DNA of 37,359 bases, taken from NCBI GenBank assembly GCA_026397595.1, contig JAPLUO010000186.1, positions 1 through 37,359 on the forward strand. Direction: 5' to 3'. A program made the position numbers and the translations under genes. Under the pieces are notes generated by a model. The model did not search any database and was not told the DNA's origin. It was given only the letters and a program-made list of their open reading frames with translations. The DNA comes from Caldifarciminota bacterium. GTDB lineage: Bacteria > Hydrothermota > Tepidihabitantia > Tepidihabitantales > Tepidihabitantaceae. Position 1 is the first letter of the stretch, and each line of letters begins with the position of its first letter. Below, piece after piece: positions 22,456 to 31,190 of this stretch.

Positions 22456-23523
22456 TCACATCCGCCTTCGACATAACACGCTCTTCACTTCCCTCATGAC
22501 CTCTACCGCTCGCCTGACAGAGGCACGTCTGGCACCGCAGTAGAAGACGAGTTCCTGGAGGCCGATGCCGGCGTGAGTATTCTTCAGCTCTCTCCAGGCG
22601 CCATCCGCCAGTCTGCGGTCTCCTCCAGTATACGCGATTTCCAGCAATTTCCTGGCGAAGCGACGTCTGACACAGACCTCAGTGGTCGAATCGACGTTGT
22701 ACTTACGGATGAAGTGCAGTTCCATCCCTAGTATCATCTGCGCCCAGCGTATCGACTTTCGCACGCCCCCGGGCTTTGACGTTGAACCGGGAAGCCTGTT
22801 CGCGGTTGCGAGCGACTCGTTGATGAGCTTGAACCTGGTGATGCGGCTTAACTCGTACACCAACGGTCCGTCGAGCCCCAAGAACCTTCCGTCGAACTCG
22901 TCAGGGTTTCTCTGTATCACTGTGCGGCACAGGTCGCTCCTGGCCAACGCAGCCAGTAAGCAGACGAAGTGCTTGCCGCGCATTCGCTTGAGCATGATGT
23001 CTCCGTCATCATCATCGTCGGGCCTCGGTTTCCAGCGGCGGAGCATCTTGCGGGCGACGTCGCACATGTCCACGCCCCCGTGCACCACCCCCACATCCGG
23101 GTTCGCCTCCATGACATCCAGCAGCATACGCAACATCTTCGGATGCGTCCAGTAGTCATCGCTCTCGCACCATGCAATGTACCTACCGCGCAGGAGATCG
23201 CTAACTTTCCGCCAGTTCCTTGCCAAGCCGACATTCCTGTCCCACAAGACTACCCGAATCACGTCTGGATGCTTTCGCTGGTATTCAAGTACAATCTCGC
23301 GCGTGCGGTCGGTTGAGCAGTCCTCGCCGATGACGAGCTCAATCGGGAAGTCGGTCTCCTGCATCAAGACCCCTTCAATCGCCTGCGCGACATACTGCTC
23401 GTGGTTGCAGGCAAGCATGTGGACGCTGACCAGCGGGTGCTTGTTCATCACCGCGGGGTCACTAATCTCAACACAGGTAATCTCGTCGAGGTTGAGCGGC
23501 GCTGTGGTGGATTCCTTTGACAT
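22456..23523 (-). CDS. glycosyltransferase family 2
   Basis: A 355-residue GT-A enzyme. I start it at the ATG at 23523 (MSKESTTAPLNLDE), five bases after the flippase stop; the longer in-frame stretch up to 24084 overlaps the flippase gene and is non-coding. Motifs: VSVHMLACNHEQYVAQAIEG, VIGEDCSTDRTREIV, and the metal-binding RYIAWCESDDYW. An unusual DDDDDGD run lies near residue 165. Typical role: transfer of a sugar from an NDP donor to the lipid-linked repeat unit. Confidence 0.88.
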   Translation of the reverse strand: MSKESTTAPLNLDEITCVEISDPAVMNKHPLVSVHMLACNHEQYVAQAIEGVLMQETDFPIELVIGEDCSTDRTREIVLEYQRKHPDVIRVVLWDRNVGLARNWRKVSDLLRGRYIAWCESDDYWTHPKMLRMLLDVMEANPDVGVVHGGVDMCDVARKMLRRWKPRPDDDDDGDIMLKRMRGKHFVCLLAALARSDLCRTVIQRNPDEFDGRFLGLDGPLVYELSRITRFKLINESLATANRLPGSTSKPGGVRKSIRWAQMILGMELHFIRKYNVDSTTEVCVRRRFARKLLEIAYTGGDRRLADGAWRELKNTHAGIGLQELVFYCGARRASVRRAVEVMREVKSVLCRRRM

Positions 23524-23528
23524 CAGAA

Positions 23529-25001
23529 TCAAGCCCCGATTGTCCGAGCCGTCAGAAATGCCCGCACTCTCGGCCCAATCTTCTCGACGGTGGACATGAA
23601 GGATGATATCCTGAGAAGCCGGCAAAGCAAGACATACAGCGCTGTACCGGCGATGATCTGAAGCGCGAGCAGAATGAGCTGATTCCGAATCGGGGTCAGG
23701 GCAAGCGCGTGCATGGCGGCACCCATACCCGTCGCCAGCCCCAAAGTAGGCAGGAGGTCTAGTACCTGTTCGGCAAATGGATACTTGAGAAGCTTGCCCG
23801 TATAATAGGAGTTCAGATAGTAGGCTGCGACTGATGAAACTATCTGGCCGCAGATCATGGCAATTATGCCCCAACGGTAAGTAATCGCCAGAGCAGCGGC
23901 GAAAAAGCACTTCTTGATCAATCCCACTCGGAAGAAGAGGTCGGACCGACCTTGCGCCGCCAGGACCTGGATGTTGACCGCGTGGAGCGGAGACAGCATT
24001 CCAACGACGGCGAGCAGTTGCAGATACGGAACCGCGGGCAGCCACTTGTCGGTCAGCAGCACCCGCACTAGCGGCTTCGCGCAAACCGCTATCCCCATCA
24101 TCAACGGAAATGTCACTAACCCCACTGTCTTCAACGCCTCCTTGACTCCCCGCTTCAGCCGTGCCTTGTCGTCTTGGATAGAGGCGAATACCGGAAAGGT
24201 CACCTGTCCCACCGAGCCGGTGATGTTTCCTGCCGACACCTGCTGAGCGGCCATTGCGCGCGAATAGAAGCCCAAATCCGCCGGCGAGTAGACCTTGCCG
24301 ATAACAAGCTGGTAGACGTTGTTATAAATGGTGTCGAGCAACCCGGAGAGGAGCAACTTGGACCCGTAGGAGAACATGCCGCGCAGCGAAGCGAGGCTGA
24401 AGGCCCATATCGGCCGCCAACTATACACCAACCACAACGTGCTGGTTTGAAAGAGGCTGCTGCAAAGCGATTGAATCACAAGGCTCCAGACGCCAAAGCC
24501 CAGATACGCCAACAGAATTCCGATCGCGCCGGAGGCTGCCACCGCGACCGTGCTTACTTTCATCTGCTTCTTGAAATCAACGCGCTTGGTCATCAGCGAC
24601 GTCTGTATCAAACCGAACGCGTTGATGACCAGGGTCAGCGACAGGGCGCGAGTCATCGGAGCAAGGAGCGGCATCTTGTAGAAAGCGGCAATCCAGGGCG
24701 CGGCGAGACAGAGCAACCCCGCCGCCACGAAACCGACGACGATATTGAAATAGAAGATGGACGATTCGTCAACGCGGGTGGCGTCCTGCTTCTGTATCAA
24801 CGCCGAGCCGAATCCGCTGTCAACAAACGACTGGGCCACGGCCATGAAGATGCTGATCATCGCGATGAGACCGAACTGCGCTGGTAGCAGCAGGCGGGCG
24901 AGTATGATTGAGATGACCAACTGAATCCCCGACGTGCCGCCGCGCCCGAGGAGACTCCAGGAGACCCCGCGTAGAGTCTTGGGCCTCAGACTATCCGACA
25001 T
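23529..25001 (-). CDS. Wzx-type polysaccharide flippase
   Basis: A 490-residue protein with about 12 to 14 membrane segments, of the MOP exporter superfamily (oligosaccharide flippase, WzxC-like subgroup). It begins TLRGVSWSLLGRGGTSGIQL, has the conserved ILARLLLPAQFGLIAM and the MTRALSLTLVINAFGLIQ segment, and GKVYSPADLGFYSRA, typical of lipopolysaccharide flippases. It moves the lipid-linked repeat unit across the inner membrane. With the Wzy/WaaL-like protein it defines a Wzx/Wzy-type pathway. Confidence 0.9.
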   Translation of the reverse strand: MSDSLRPKTLRGVSWSLLGRGGTSGIQLVISIILARLLLPAQFGLIAMISIFMAVAQSFVDSGFGSALIQKQDATRVDESSIFYFNIVVGFVAAGLLCLAAPWIAAFYKMPLLAPMTRALSLTLVINAFGLIQTSLMTKRVDFKKQMKVSTVAVAASGAIGILLAYLGFGVWSLVIQSLCSSLFQTSTLWLVYSWRPIWAFSLASLRGMFSYGSKLLLSGLLDTIYNNVYQLVIGKVYSPADLGFYSRAMAAQQVSAGNITGSVGQVTFPVFASIQDDKARLKRGVKEALKTVGLVTFPLMMGIAVCAKPLVRVLLTDKWLPAVPYLQLLAVVGMLSPLHAVNIQVLAAQGRSDLFFRVGLIKKCFFAAALAITYRWGIIAMICGQIVSSVAAYYLNSYYTGKLLKYPFAEQVLDLLPTLGLATGMGAAMHALALTPIRNQLILLALQIIAGTALYVLLCRLLRISSFMSTVEKIGPRVRAFLTARTIGA

Positions 25002-25198
25002 TGGAAGAACGCCTCTCTCTCTAGACCCGCATGCCTGATCCGGCCTTCCAAGACGGGCCCCCGCATCCCGCCGGTCACAGGGGAGAGTCTTCTATCGGTT
25101 GCCACAGCAAGCAGTGACCACAGACCCCAAACCGTCCTAGCACCCACTGAAGCACCCGAGAGGCCCAAACGCCACCAACGGAACAGCCCACGCAGCAT
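24986..25198 (-). CDS. uncertain 70-aa ORF before the flippase
   Basis: An ATG at 25198 opens a 70-codon frame (starts MLRGLFRWWRLGLSGASVG) that overlaps the flippase start by 16 bases. A TATCAT box ends seven bases before the ATG, as at the leaderless genes, but no good -35 is seen. It may be a leader or the N-terminal fragment of another glycan gene. I do not recognise it. Confidence 0.25.
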   Translation of the reverse strand: MLRGLFRWWRLGLSGASVGARTVWGLWSLLAVATDRRLSPVTGGMRGPVLEGRIRHAGLEREAFFQCRIV

Positions 25199-25336
25199 CG
25201 GTCAAATGATACCCCATTTCATCTGATATCAGGAACGAACCTCGCCTTGTGGTCGTACATGTACTTATAGAATTGCCCCTCCAACTGGGTCAGTCGCTTG
25301 GTCTTGGTTCGACGCTGACATCCCGACTATCTCCAC
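25199..25336. other. gap with lower GC, no gene seen
   Basis: AT content is visibly higher than in most of the window. A possible -10 box lies at 25206-25211 on the minus strand. Nothing coding is apparent. Confidence 0.25.
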
Positions 25337-26290
25337 CTAGTAAATCTCCTCAACACCAATTTGAAAGTGACTGTCCGCTACCACATCGAGGGGACATTCC
25401 GCCTTAATCCTAACAGCAATTAGCACAACGGGAGGCACAAAGGCCGAGTCTTGGTTGAAACCTGCTTCAACGACCTGGGCGCGATAATGCTCATTGCTCG
25501 CGCACCACATATCAAGTTCTTGCCAGCGGTGTCGCCTACACAAAGTTTTCGCGGCGTCTATCAAGACACTAACTGCCCGCCTTTCGCCCTGAACATCCAA
25601 GACATGACAGATACCGCCATAGGGTTTCAGCACAATGTAGCTATCGTCACACCAGAGGCAAATGTAGTAGTTATCGGGGTGTTCTAGCCATTTCAGATTG
25701 AGGTAGGCTGGGGATACGTTGAAACTCCCTGGTAATTGCACAGATAAGGTCAAGTCCCCAAAAGCAGTGACAGCTTTGACTCTAGCCCTAGAGGTGACAC
25801 TGTTCATTGACTCTAAATCAATATGATACGCTTCAATGTCTTGCACAACCTCCCATCCAGCTTTCAAGTGTCCACCAACCACTGGGCGACCTCTTTGGGG
25901 AAAGCCAAGTATATACTCATACTGGCCCAGAATGCGCTCTTGCTCAATGGCATACTTGCTCAGTTCTACAAACAGGCCATGGCGTCTGTAGTCAGGATGG
26001 ATGCCCACGGCAAAACAACGACCTACCTCGATCACGACGCCCGTTGCGCTAACAAAGGACTTTGGTTCAACACTCCATATCCCCGCGAGGGTATCCTGTA
26101 CGAAGGCTCCGTAGGTGCGTGTCACATGCGCACCGGCATTTGTCCTTGGAATATCACGGTGATACCAATCTAGCCATTCATATGACATTGCAGTGTTTAC
26201 AAAGAGAAGGTTGTGCAGTTGCTTATATGGCTCGCGGTGCAGAGACAACGGATCGATCAACCTGAATTCAGAGTCATGCAAGAGCATCAT
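25337..26290 (-). CDS. GNAT-family acetyltransferase-like protein
   Basis: A 317-residue protein. The GNAT core lies in the first half: GAFVQDTLAGIWSVEP, then VEVGRCFAVGIHPDYRRHGLF, the R/Q-x-x-G-x-G/A acetyl-CoA pattern with H-G in place of the usual G-x-G, followed by a helix and YEYILGFPQRGRPVV. The second half (LKPYGGICHVLDVQ) looks like a second GNAT-like lobe. It probably acylates an amino sugar, as do similar genes next to DegT aminotransferases. It overlaps the SDR stop by four bases. GC content is lower than in the neighbours, suggesting separate acquisition together with the SDR. Confidence 0.7.
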   Translation of the reverse strand: MMLLHDSEFRLIDPLSLHREPYKQLHNLLFVNTAMSYEWLDWYHRDIPRTNAGAHVTRTYGAFVQDTLAGIWSVEPKSFVSATGVVIEVGRCFAVGIHPDYRRHGLFVELSKYAIEQERILGQYEYILGFPQRGRPVVGGHLKAGWEVVQDIEAYHIDLESMNSVTSRARVKAVTAFGDLTLSVQLPGSFNVSPAYLNLKWLEHPDNYYICLWCDDSYIVLKPYGGICHVLDVQGERRAVSVLIDAAKTLCRRHRWQELDMWCASNEHYRAQVVEAGFNQDSAFVPPVVLIAVRIKAECPLDVVADSHFQIGVEEIY

Positions 26291-27057
26291 AGATACAAGC
26301 CTCCATTGAGATGGAGTACCTGACCAGTCGTGAAGCCGCCATCTTCACTCAGGAGGTACTCAATGATGCCGCCGATCTCGCGTCCTTTGCCGAATCTCTT
26401 TAAGGGAGTACGGGCCCTGATTTCATCTTGAAGCGCCACAGGCACTTGATTGATCAACCCATATTCAAAGTAGCCAAGTGCAAGAACGTTGACGGTCACA
26501 TTCTTATTAGCAAGTTCCAATGCAACGGCCTTAGTAAAGCCAACGATGCCCGCTTTAGCTGCAGCATAATGTGCAGCACCGAAAACTCCAGAGAAAGCCA
26601 CAACGCTTGTGACGTTGATAATCCGCCCACTTTCTCTGGCTCGGAAATCAGGTGTGAACTCACGCGTACAAAGAAAAGTTGTCAACAAGTTGTCGGATAT
26701 GACCTGCAAGAACTCCTCTTTGGACAATTTCCAGCTTACAGCGTTGCTCGACCTGCCGGCCAAATTGATGAGACCCCAGATACCGCCAAAGCGCTCGTTT
26801 GCCTGCATTCGGAGGTTCTTTACCTGCGCCTCATCGGTCAACTCTGCGCACACACAGTGTTCACTGGGAGACAAACCATGTGCTGCAAGAAGACCTGCCA
26901 ACTCCTGATATTGGGAGCGATATTGACAAACGATGCGGCGAATGCCCTTTGAGAGAAGATACCCGACCAACGCCAGTCCGATCCCGCCACCGGCCCCTGT
27001 CACAAGGATATACCCGGGATAGTCAGTGGATTGTTCAGAGCTTGGCTTATCGATCAC
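26287..27057 (-). CDS. FabG-like short-chain dehydrogenase (paralogue)
   Basis: From a GTG at 27057 (Shine-Dalgarno AAGGGAAG upstream) the protein has 256 residues; the in-frame TTG at 27093 lacks such a site. SDR motifs: YILVTGAGGGIGLALVG, LINLAGRSS, INVTSVVAFSG and HYAAAKAG, where the catalytic Tyr and Lys are in place. It ends VLHLNGGLYL. It shares LALGYFEYGLIN and KRFG with the SDR at 12802, so the operon carries two divergent copies of the same enzyme type. Its base composition, like the GNAT gene after it, is lower in GC. Confidence 0.82.
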   Translation of the reverse strand: MIDKPSSEQSTDYPGYILVTGAGGGIGLALVGYLLSKGIRRIVCQYRSQYQELAGLLAAHGLSPSEHCVCAELTDEAQVKNLRMQANERFGGIWGLINLAGRSSNAVSWKLSKEEFLQVISDNLLTTFLCTREFTPDFRARESGRIINVTSVVAFSGVFGAAHYAAAKAGIVGFTKAVALELANKNVTVNVLALGYFEYGLINQVPVALQDEIRARTPLKRFGKGREIGGIIEYLLSEDGGFTTGQVLHLNGGLYL

Positions 27058-27109
27058 AGCGACTTCCCTTGACAAAGAACACACGGCAAGCAACGTCTCA
27101 TTTGACTTA

Positions 27110-28237
27110 TCATCCTCTCCGTATGATACTCACAATCTTCTCGCGTTCTTCCTCGGTGACCCACCGTCCGCAGGGAATGCTCAGACAGTAGGCGGAAAAG
27201 TAGTCGACGCCGGGTAGCTCCTCACTTCCGGTCCCGAAACACGTGTAGTGGTCATTCCGAAGATGCACTCTCGATGCGTACACGCCCTGCTGACGAAGCC
27301 TCCTGAGAAGCTGGTCGCGTTCTCGCGCAAGAAAGGTATAGACCCAATACGCAGAGCGCGAGTTCGGGGGGCGCTTGAGAACCGTGAGACCCGGAACAGC
27401 GGCGAGCCTTTCATCATAGTAGAGACCATTCTCCTGGTAGCGAGCGACCACCGAAGGCAGATGCTCCATTTGCGCGACACCAATTGTGGCGGCTAGATGG
27501 CTCATGTAACTGTTCCACCCCGCAACCGGGATGTCGGACGCCGGATTTATCTCGCCATCCCCGTCTCGGAAGCTTGGCTGATGTATGCCATAACGCTTGA
27601 GCCAGTGGAGCTCCTCGTAATCATTTTCTCGGGCGCAGGTTATCGCTCCGCCGTCGATGGTCGTCAGGTGGCGGTTGGGATAGAAGGAGAAAACCGTATA
27701 GTCCGAACCAGAAGCACCGATTTTCTTTCCGTGATATTCGGCGCCGAGAGCTTCGCCCGCGTCTTCAATGACGGCAAGATTGTGGGCGCGGGCCACGGCA
27801 TGAATCGCATCGAGGTCCGCTGGATTGCCCGCCCAGTGATAAACCACGATTGCCTTTGTCCGGGGTGTTGTCCTTTTCGCGATATCAGCAGGATCGAGAT
27901 TGCCGGTCAAAGGGTCCACATCGCACCAGCGGATATTCGCAAACAGGTTCCGCACGGGACAGCTTGTTGCGAGGCACACCAGTGGCGACATGATTACGTC
28001 ATCGCCTGGCCTGACGCCTGCCTGAAAGAGACAAAGGGTCAGCGCTGTAGAAACATCACCATTAGTCGTAACCCAGGGATTGCCTAGGTAGTCGCGGAGC
28101 AGACCCTCAAACACAGCGACTGAAGGTCCGCCTGCAATCTGTCCCGAGGTCAGCACAGCGGCAAGTTGATCCGCGATGCTTGAGAGCATGGGCACGGCGT
28201 AAAGGGGAATGGTAGATGCAGGACAAGATTGGGGCAT
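27110..28237 (-). CDS. DegT/DnrJ/EryC1-family protein lacking the PLP lysine
   Basis: A 375-residue fold-type I protein, full length for the family: SGQIAGGPSVAVFE at the N-terminus, PGDDVIMSPLVCLAT, VIEDAGEALGA (D159 contacts the PLP ring nitrogen) and the loop FSFYPNRHLTTIDGGA. In that loop the position that holds the Schiff-base lysine in aminotransferases is R189. The paralogue at 28832 has the normal K188 there. Without the lysine, ordinary transamination is not expected; RfbH/ColD-type dehydratases have His here. It starts at an ATG in a TGATG overlap with the acyltransferase stop. Confidence 0.88.
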   Translation of the reverse strand: MPQSCPASTIPLYAVPMLSSIADQLAAVLTSGQIAGGPSVAVFEGLLRDYLGNPWVTTNGDVSTALTLCLFQAGVRPGDDVIMSPLVCLATSCPVRNLFANIRWCDVDPLTGNLDPADIAKRTTPRTKAIVVYHWAGNPADLDAIHAVARAHNLAVIEDAGEALGAEYHGKKIGASGSDYTVFSFYPNRHLTTIDGGAITCARENDYEELHWLKRYGIHQPSFRDGDGEINPASDIPVAGWNSYMSHLAATIGVAQMEHLPSVVARYQENGLYYDERLAAVPGLTVLKRPPNSRSAYWVYTFLARERDQLLRRLRQQGVYASRVHLRNDHYTCFGTGSEELPGVDYFSAYCLSIPCGRWVTEEEREKIVSIIRRG

Positions 28238-28818
28238 CAAGCGACCGCCTCCTTCGCCTTGGACTTTCTTGTGCCTATGACTATAGCTGGCACACCGCCG
28301 ACAATGGAATACGGTTCAACGTCCCGCGTCACGACAGAGTTGGAGCCCACAATGCACCCATGACCCAGCCGAACGCCTTTGGCAATCGTGCAATTGGCAG
28401 CGATCCAGACATCATCCTCGATCACAACGGGTGCTTCCACAACGGGTTGGTCTATCATCGGTTTTTCGAGATCGGAGTAGCCGTGGCTGAATGCGGCTAG
28501 GACGCAATTGGGGGCAATCATCACCTTCTTGCCGATCGTGATGCCTACTTTTCCGCCATTGAACATGCAATTGTTAGAGATCGAAGAACCCTCGCCCATT
28601 GAGACTTTGCCCAGAAAGTAGACGTCACGGGCAATGTAGCAACGCTTGGCAAAGGCATACCCTCTCTTGCGCCAGTACCATACCCGAAACCGCGGAAAAG
28701 CTCCGTAATTCGGCAGCGACGAAAAGAGTGTTTCAGAACACGACCGCATTGAAACTGAAAGGATGATGCAGAGTTTCCGGAGGAGTCTCATGTCGGTCTG
28801 CCCGCTGTCGCCTGGCAT
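28237..28818 (-). CDS. hexapeptide-repeat acetyltransferase (xenobiotic-acyltransferase type)
   Basis: From the ATG at 28818 a 193-residue left-handed beta-helix acetyltransferase. A hydrophobic N-terminal helix (RLLRKLCIILSVSM) is followed by hexapeptide rungs (VSMGEGSSISNNCMF, ITIGKKVMIAPNCVL), the catalytic His in FSHGYSD, and the family ending VVTRDVEPYSIVGGVPA. Such enzymes acetylate amino sugars, often right next to the aminotransferase. Starts at 28878 (overlapping the aminotransferase by 47 bases) and 28791 are also possible. Its stop overlaps the next start (TGATG). Confidence 0.82.
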   Translation of the reverse strand: MPGDSGQTDMRLLRKLCIILSVSMRSCSETLFSSLPNYGAFPRFRVWYWRKRGYAFAKRCYIARDVYFLGKVSMGEGSSISNNCMFNGGKVGITIGKKVMIAPNCVLAAFSHGYSDLEKPMIDQPVVEAPVVIEDDVWIAANCTIAKGVRLGHGCIVGSNSVVTRDVEPYSIVGGVPAIVIGTRKSKAKEAVA

Positions 28819-28831
28819 AGGCTCGAACCGC

Positions 28832-29938
28832 TCACCAGCCTTGTCTGATTGTATCGACCATGAATTCTCTATCCTCATCGCTCACCCACCAGCCGCATGG
28901 GATGTGGAGCATCCGCGAGTAGAAAGAGTCGAGACCGGGGAGTTCGCGACGGCTGGAGGCAAAAGCTGAATGCAGGTCATTGCGCTTGTGGGCCTGCGAG
29001 TTCCCAACCCCATGCTCGGTGAGGTACCGCGCCAGGTCGTCTCGCCGCTCTGCGAGAACCGTGTAGAACCAGTACGACGGTTCTGCCTCTGCATCCCATG
29101 TGCACAGTTCCAATCCTGGAATCCCGCGTAGTGCCGTGTCGAAATAGCGGCCGTTGGCGATGTGACGCTCGATTGCCGGAGCGACGTGGTCCAGTTGGAC
29201 AAGTCCAATCGTGGCGTTGACATTGTTCATGTGGTACTTGTATCCGATGCACTCCACGTCTACCTCGGTGCGGGGCGCCTGGCGGTCAATTCCGAACCAC
29301 CGTAATTTCCGGCCGCGAGGCAGATCGGCGGGGTCTTTGCAGGCGAGCATGCCGCCGTCCACGGTGGTCATGTGCTTTATTGCCTGTAGCGAAAACATGG
29401 TGTATTCGGAGAATGCGCCGATGGGACGGTTGCCATAACGGGCGCCGAGGGCATGAGCGGCATCCTCTACCACGGGTACTCCCGCTATCTCGGCAGCTTC
29501 CCGAATGGTTCGCATAGAAGCGGGGATTCCACCATAATGGACGACCATGATTGCACGTGTTCGCGGAGTGAGTCGCTCGGCAATGGAGGCGGCGGAGAGG
29601 TTTCCGTTCGAGGGGTCCACGTCAGCCCAGACGATCTCGCCGCCGGCATGGCGAATAGCCATATTCGTTGGCTCGGCGGTCATCGGGGTCGAGATTACCT
29701 CGTCACCGGGCTTGACACCGGCGAGTAGCAAAGCGCCGTGGAGCGCCGCTGTGCCGCTGTAGAACGAAAGAACGTTCGGCAGCCCGACGAAGGCGGCAAA
29801 CCTCCGTTCAAACTCGTACACGGGCTCCCCCTCGCTAATCTGGCCGCTGTAGAGCACGTCCCGAAGGCGCGGCATGAGTTCATCTTCCGGAGCGAGGAAG
29901 ACCTTGAACAGAGGAATCGGTGAACGGTCAGTTTTCAT
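28832..29938 (-). CDS. DegT/DnrJ/EryC1-family aminotransferase
   Basis: A 368-residue PLP-dependent sugar aminotransferase. SGQISEGEPVYEFERRFA, SGTAALHGALLLAGVKPGDE (PLP-phosphate region), VVEDAAHALGA (D159) and LQAIKHMTTVDGG with the Schiff-base lysine K188. It should transfer an amino group to the 4-keto sugar made by the dehydratase encoded just upstream, whose stop it overlaps by four bases (ATGA). It is a paralogue of the lysine-less protein two genes on; the two share the C-terminal IPCGxWV-x-E-x-RE end. Confidence 0.9.
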   Translation of the reverse strand: MKTDRSPIPLFKVFLAPEDELMPRLRDVLYSGQISEGEPVYEFERRFAAFVGLPNVLSFYSGTAALHGALLLAGVKPGDEVISTPMTAEPTNMAIRHAGGEIVWADVDPSNGNLSAASIAERLTPRTRAIMVVHYGGIPASMRTIREAAEIAGVPVVEDAAHALGARYGNRPIGAFSEYTMFSLQAIKHMTTVDGGMLACKDPADLPRGRKLRWFGIDRQAPRTEVDVECIGYKYHMNNVNATIGLVQLDHVAPAIERHIANGRYFDTALRGIPGLELCTWDAEAEPSYWFYTVLAERRDDLARYLTEHGVGNSQAHKRNDLHSAFASSRRELPGLDSFYSRMLHIPCGWWVSDEDREFMVDTIRQGW

Positions 29939-30999
29939 TCTTCGTTAATCTCGACTCCATGCATGGCTTTGGCTTTGGCGTCCGGTCCGAACCATCCATC
30001 GGACTCGAGCATCGCGTGGAGCTCCTCTTGGGTCAATTGATGAGCTCCCGCAGAGGAGTACTCGGACACTTGGAGATTCTCGGGGGTCTTCTTGTCCTGC
30101 GACTTGGCCCAGGATGGGATGACATAATGTCTCTCCAGCTCAGTTGCGCGCCACATTTCCTCTTCTGAAACAAGTACTTCGTGCAACTTCTCACCCGGAC
30201 GCATGCCGATGATAGTCACGGGATAGTCTCTTTTGCCGGTAAGCCCATGAGCCAAGGTCTGTCCAAGGTCGGTAATCCGCGCAGTGGGCATCTTTTGAAC
30301 CCAGAGATCACCCGATTCACCCCTGACGGTTGCCCAGAGCACCAGTTGGACCGCTTCTTTCAGAGTAAGTTGGAACCGCGTCATATCCGGGTGAGTTATC
30401 GGCAGAGGAAGGCCCTTCTGGATGTAATCGAAGAACAGCGGCACCACGCTTCCGCGGCTGCCTAGTACATTGCCGTAGCGGACGCAGACGAACTTCGTAT
30501 TGCCGTCACCAAAGGTCGGGTCAAGCATTATGCGTTCCTGGATTGCCTTGGTCATCCCCATCACATTGACCGGCTTGACCGCTTTGTCAGTACTGATTGA
30601 TGCTACTACCTGTACGCCCGTCTCAATGGCAGCCCGACGCACATTGTTAGCGCCGATGATGTTAGTTGCGACCGCTTCAAAAGGCGCATACTCACAGTTC
30701 GGGACCTGCTTCAACGCAGCGGCATGGAAGACGATATCGATACCGCGCATCGCATCTCGCGTTCTCTCCAAATCCCGGACATCACCAATATTGAATTGCA
30801 GGTTCTTGTACCGCCGAAAGGACATCGCCATTTCATATTGCTTCTTCTCATCACGGCTGTATATAGAGATGCGTGCCGGACCTAGACGTGAAAGCTCTCT
30901 CACAATCTGGTGTCCGAAGCTTCCTGTACCTCCAGTCACAAGTACGCTTTTCCCGCCAAAGACATCAATGAGTTCTCGTTCGTTCATTCTTTCTGTCAC
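29935..30999 (-). CDS. UDP-GlcNAc 4,6-dehydratase-like SDR (PseB/FlaA1/CapE type)
   Basis: A 354-residue extended SDR of the polysaccharide-biosynthesis type. VTGGTGSFGHQ (21-31) binds NADP, SRDEKKQ follows the second strand, FHAAALKQVP is conserved in the family, and ASISTDKAVKPVNVMGMTK (133-151) contains the D138/K139 pair and the M147-x3-K151 that replaces YxxxK in this family. RPGEKLHE is the C-terminal sugar-nucleotide motif. It makes a UDP-4-keto-6-deoxy-HexNAc used by the DegT enzyme that follows. It starts at a GTG overlapping the stop of a small ORF; an ATG lies at 30987. Confidence 0.88.
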   Translation of the reverse strand: MTERMNERELIDVFGGKSVLVTGGTGSFGHQIVRELSRLGPARISIYSRDEKKQYEMAMSFRRYKNLQFNIGDVRDLERTRDAMRGIDIVFHAAALKQVPNCEYAPFEAVATNIIGANNVRRAAIETGVQVVASISTDKAVKPVNVMGMTKAIQERIMLDPTFGDGNTKFVCVRYGNVLGSRGSVVPLFFDYIQKGLPLPITHPDMTRFQLTLKEAVQLVLWATVRGESGDLWVQKMPTARITDLGQTLAHGLTGKRDYPVTIIGMRPGEKLHEVLVSEEEMWRATELERHYVIPSWAKSQDKKTPENLQVSEYSSAGAHQLTQEELHAMLESDGWFGPDAKAKAMHGVEINEE

Positions 31000-31190
31000 C
31001 TACGATTGTTAACGTCGATTATCGTGTTACCTGTCCCATCTTGAACGGCGGTGATGTTGAGTTCGGCATGGTCGATGCGTCCGTGTCCGCTGCGGCGCAC
31101 GCCCAAGACCGTTCGAACGGGCAAAAGATAGATGGAGATGCCGTCCTGCCGCCGGTGTGAGCACTTTGACCGCGCCTGCGAGTACTTCAT
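30996..31190 (-). CDS. 64-aa ORF coupled on both sides
   Basis: A frame of 64 codons (starts [17 protein letters not shown]) whose ATG overlaps the epimerase TGA (ATGA, 31187-31190) and whose TGA overlaps the dehydratase GTG (GTGA, 30996-30999). Double coupling of this kind is unlikely by chance and would keep ribosomes moving through the operon. The sequence ([33 protein letters not shown]) is not recognised; it could be a small real protein or the tail of a lost gene. Confidence 0.45.
   Translation of the reverse strand: MKYSQARSKCSHRRQDGISIYLLPVRTVLGVRRSGHGRIDHAELNITAVQDGTGNTIIDVNNRR

Noticed and set aside
23524-24084. 5' extension of the GT2 gene to 24084
   Set aside because: It would overlap the flippase by over 550 bases and has no family similarity; the ATG at 23523 opens the true domain.
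24174-24887. 237-codon plus frame
   Set aside because: Shadow of the flippase gene; composition is charged and repetitive as expected for the complement of membrane segments.
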